DNA from: Bacteroidota bacterium
Lineage (GTDB): Bacteria > Bacteroidota > Bacteroidia > Bacteroidales > VadinHA17
Length of the DNA: 5,589 bases
NCBI GenBank assembly: GCA_030613125.1
Contig: JAUWMO010000236.1
Span: 1 to 5,589 of the forward strand
Reading direction: 5' to 3'
Each line of letters begins with the position of its first letter. Position 1 is the first letter of the stretch. The position numbers and the translations under genes were made by a program. The notes beneath the pieces were generated by a model. That model ran no database searches and had not been told where the DNA came from. It saw nothing but the letters and a program-made list of their open reading frames with translations. This document shows, piece after piece, positions 4,870 through 5,589 of the stretch.

Positions 4870-5589
4870 TCTTCATACTTAATGTTTCGTACGCAGTCCT
4901 GTAGCGCCAGCAGGGAGCGTTTTGTGGACTGTTCAAACCAGTGATAACAAAATTAGTTGTTACCTGCCAGGGGTTAGAGTTATTCATTATTTCCATTTTT
5001 CCATTTACAAACTCAATAATCACCGAGTGTCCCGATGAATCGGCAATGAGGTAATGTATTGGTGGATCTTCCATACGGATATTATATTGTTGAATTAGTT
5101 TAATCGCCTCCTGAGTTGAACTTGCGTAATCCAAAACAAGGCGAATAAGCTGTAGCTCGCCAATAGTTACTTTGGAAGCATCATGGGGAGATAGCGCCTC
5201 CTGTATAGCATTCATCCCAACAGCCACACCCTTTTCATTCATTCCGTCAAAAGGGTGATAAGGCAGTGTTCGCAACGTGTTCTGATTTTCAGAAAAATCC
5301 GGAGTTTTATCATGATCATAATTTAAAAAACCCAGATCAACTGTGGAAACAGACGAATAGCCGTTAGGAGGATTGGTAAATAAAATAAAATATGTAGAAG
5401 AATCCGGCCAGTCGAAATTTCGGCCTAACAACCGACTGCCTTCACCAAAGGCTGAAAAACAGGTACAATAAAAATTTTTACTGTTTGAATTGTTCGAGGG
5501 ATAAAGAGCAATATTACCCGTTTGTAAAAAGGCTGAAATTTTTAAAAAGCATGATAATTTAAGTGTGATAAAGGAATCGCCGACAATTT
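4844..5589 (-). CDS. Linear amide C-N hydrolase (Ntn/choloylglycine-hydrolase-like), 5' partial and C-terminally truncated
   Basis: The minus-strand frame is open from the right edge to a TAA at 4844, 247 residues, and the true start is outside. Marks of the penicillin-acylase/bile-salt-hydrolase fold: a Cys-containing 'FYCTCFSAFGEG' (one Cys, probably the first, would be the nucleophile freed by processing), 'LLGRNFDWP' 15 residues on (Arg and Asp of the active site), 'FDGMNEKGVAVGMNAI', 'HYLIADSSGHSVIIEF', 'VTTNF' and 'CWRYRTAY'. The enzymes hydrolyse linear amides such as acylated amino acids or bile-salt conjugates; the substrate cannot be told. The segment before the Cys could be a signal or propeptide. 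After 'YETLSMKNE' the frame stops in the start of the Fe-S gene; family members normally have about 50 more residues forming the last core strands, so this one is probably truncated and may be inactive. A start at the TTG at 5431 would lose the catalytic Cys and is wrong. Confidence 0.85.
   Translation of the reverse strand, partial: IVGDSFITLKLSCFLKISAFLQTGNIALYPSNNSNSKNFYCTCFSAFGEGSRLLGRNFDWPDSSTYFILFTNPPNGYSSVSTVDLGFLNYDHDKTPDFSENQNTLRTLPYHPFDGMNEKGVAVGMNAIQEALSPHDASKVTIGELQLIRLVLDYASSTQEAIKLIQQYNIRMEDPPIHYLIADSSGHSVIIEFVNGKMEIMNNSNPWQVTTNFVITGLNSPQNAPCWRYRTAYETLSMKNEINIYFI

Noticed and set aside
4889..4920. Apparent GC-rich repeat resembling the patch near 2561 (shared GTACGCAG)
   Set aside because: Here the sequence encodes the conserved CWRYRTAY segment of the hydrolase, so the shared 8-mer is most simply chance.

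Overview
The window is AT-rich bacterial DNA that looks like an anaerobic member of the Bacteroidota. The pointers are a lipoprotein with a DUF4493-like N-terminal half and a lamin-tail domain, a promoter of the TAnnTTTG type in front of it, weak or absent Shine-Dalgarno sequences at several genes, and oxygen-sensitive Fe-S and radical-SAM proteins. The phylum is an inference from these features, not a proven assignment.

Layout from left to right: (1) 1-542, minus strand, the N-terminal 180 residues of a DapA/NanA-family class I aldolase that runs off the left edge. (2) 543-1208, no intact gene. It holds a decayed P-loop (AAA/nucleotide-kinase-like) pseudogene on the minus strand at 747-918, an imperfect inverted repeat (556-586 against 746-776) around a 19-bp palindrome, and two more palindromes next to a Bacteroidota-type promoter. 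(3) 1209-2465, plus strand, a secreted lipoprotein. (4) 2466-2582, a short spacer between convergent genes with a GC-richer patch. (5) 2583-3620, minus strand, a PflX-like radical SAM protein with an unusual twin-arginine/lipoprotein-like N-terminus. (6) 3621-3750, a spacer with two strong GC-rich hairpins. (7) 3751-3924, minus strand, a probable 57-residue single-pass membrane protein with a Cys cluster, in the same frame as the gene before it and without a standard start codon. (8) 3931-4869, minus strand, a 312-residue Cys-rich protein with two ferredoxin-type 4Fe-4S clusters. (9) 4844 to the right edge, minus strand, a linear amide C-N hydrolase (Ntn, choloylglycine-hydrolase/penicillin-acylase-like) whose C-terminus is cut short where the Fe-S gene starts.

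Five minus-strand genes or fragments at the right (hydrolase, Fe-S protein, small membrane protein, radical SAM protein) point the same way. The Fe-S protein and the small Cys-containing membrane protein are tightly linked and could form a membrane-associated redox unit; the radical SAM gene sits behind two hairpins with its own strong ribosome binding site and may be independent. The hydrolase/Fe-S junction and the decayed kinase suggest a region that has been rearranged by insertion and deletion. I recognise no CRISPR array, rRNA, tRNA or complete insertion sequence.
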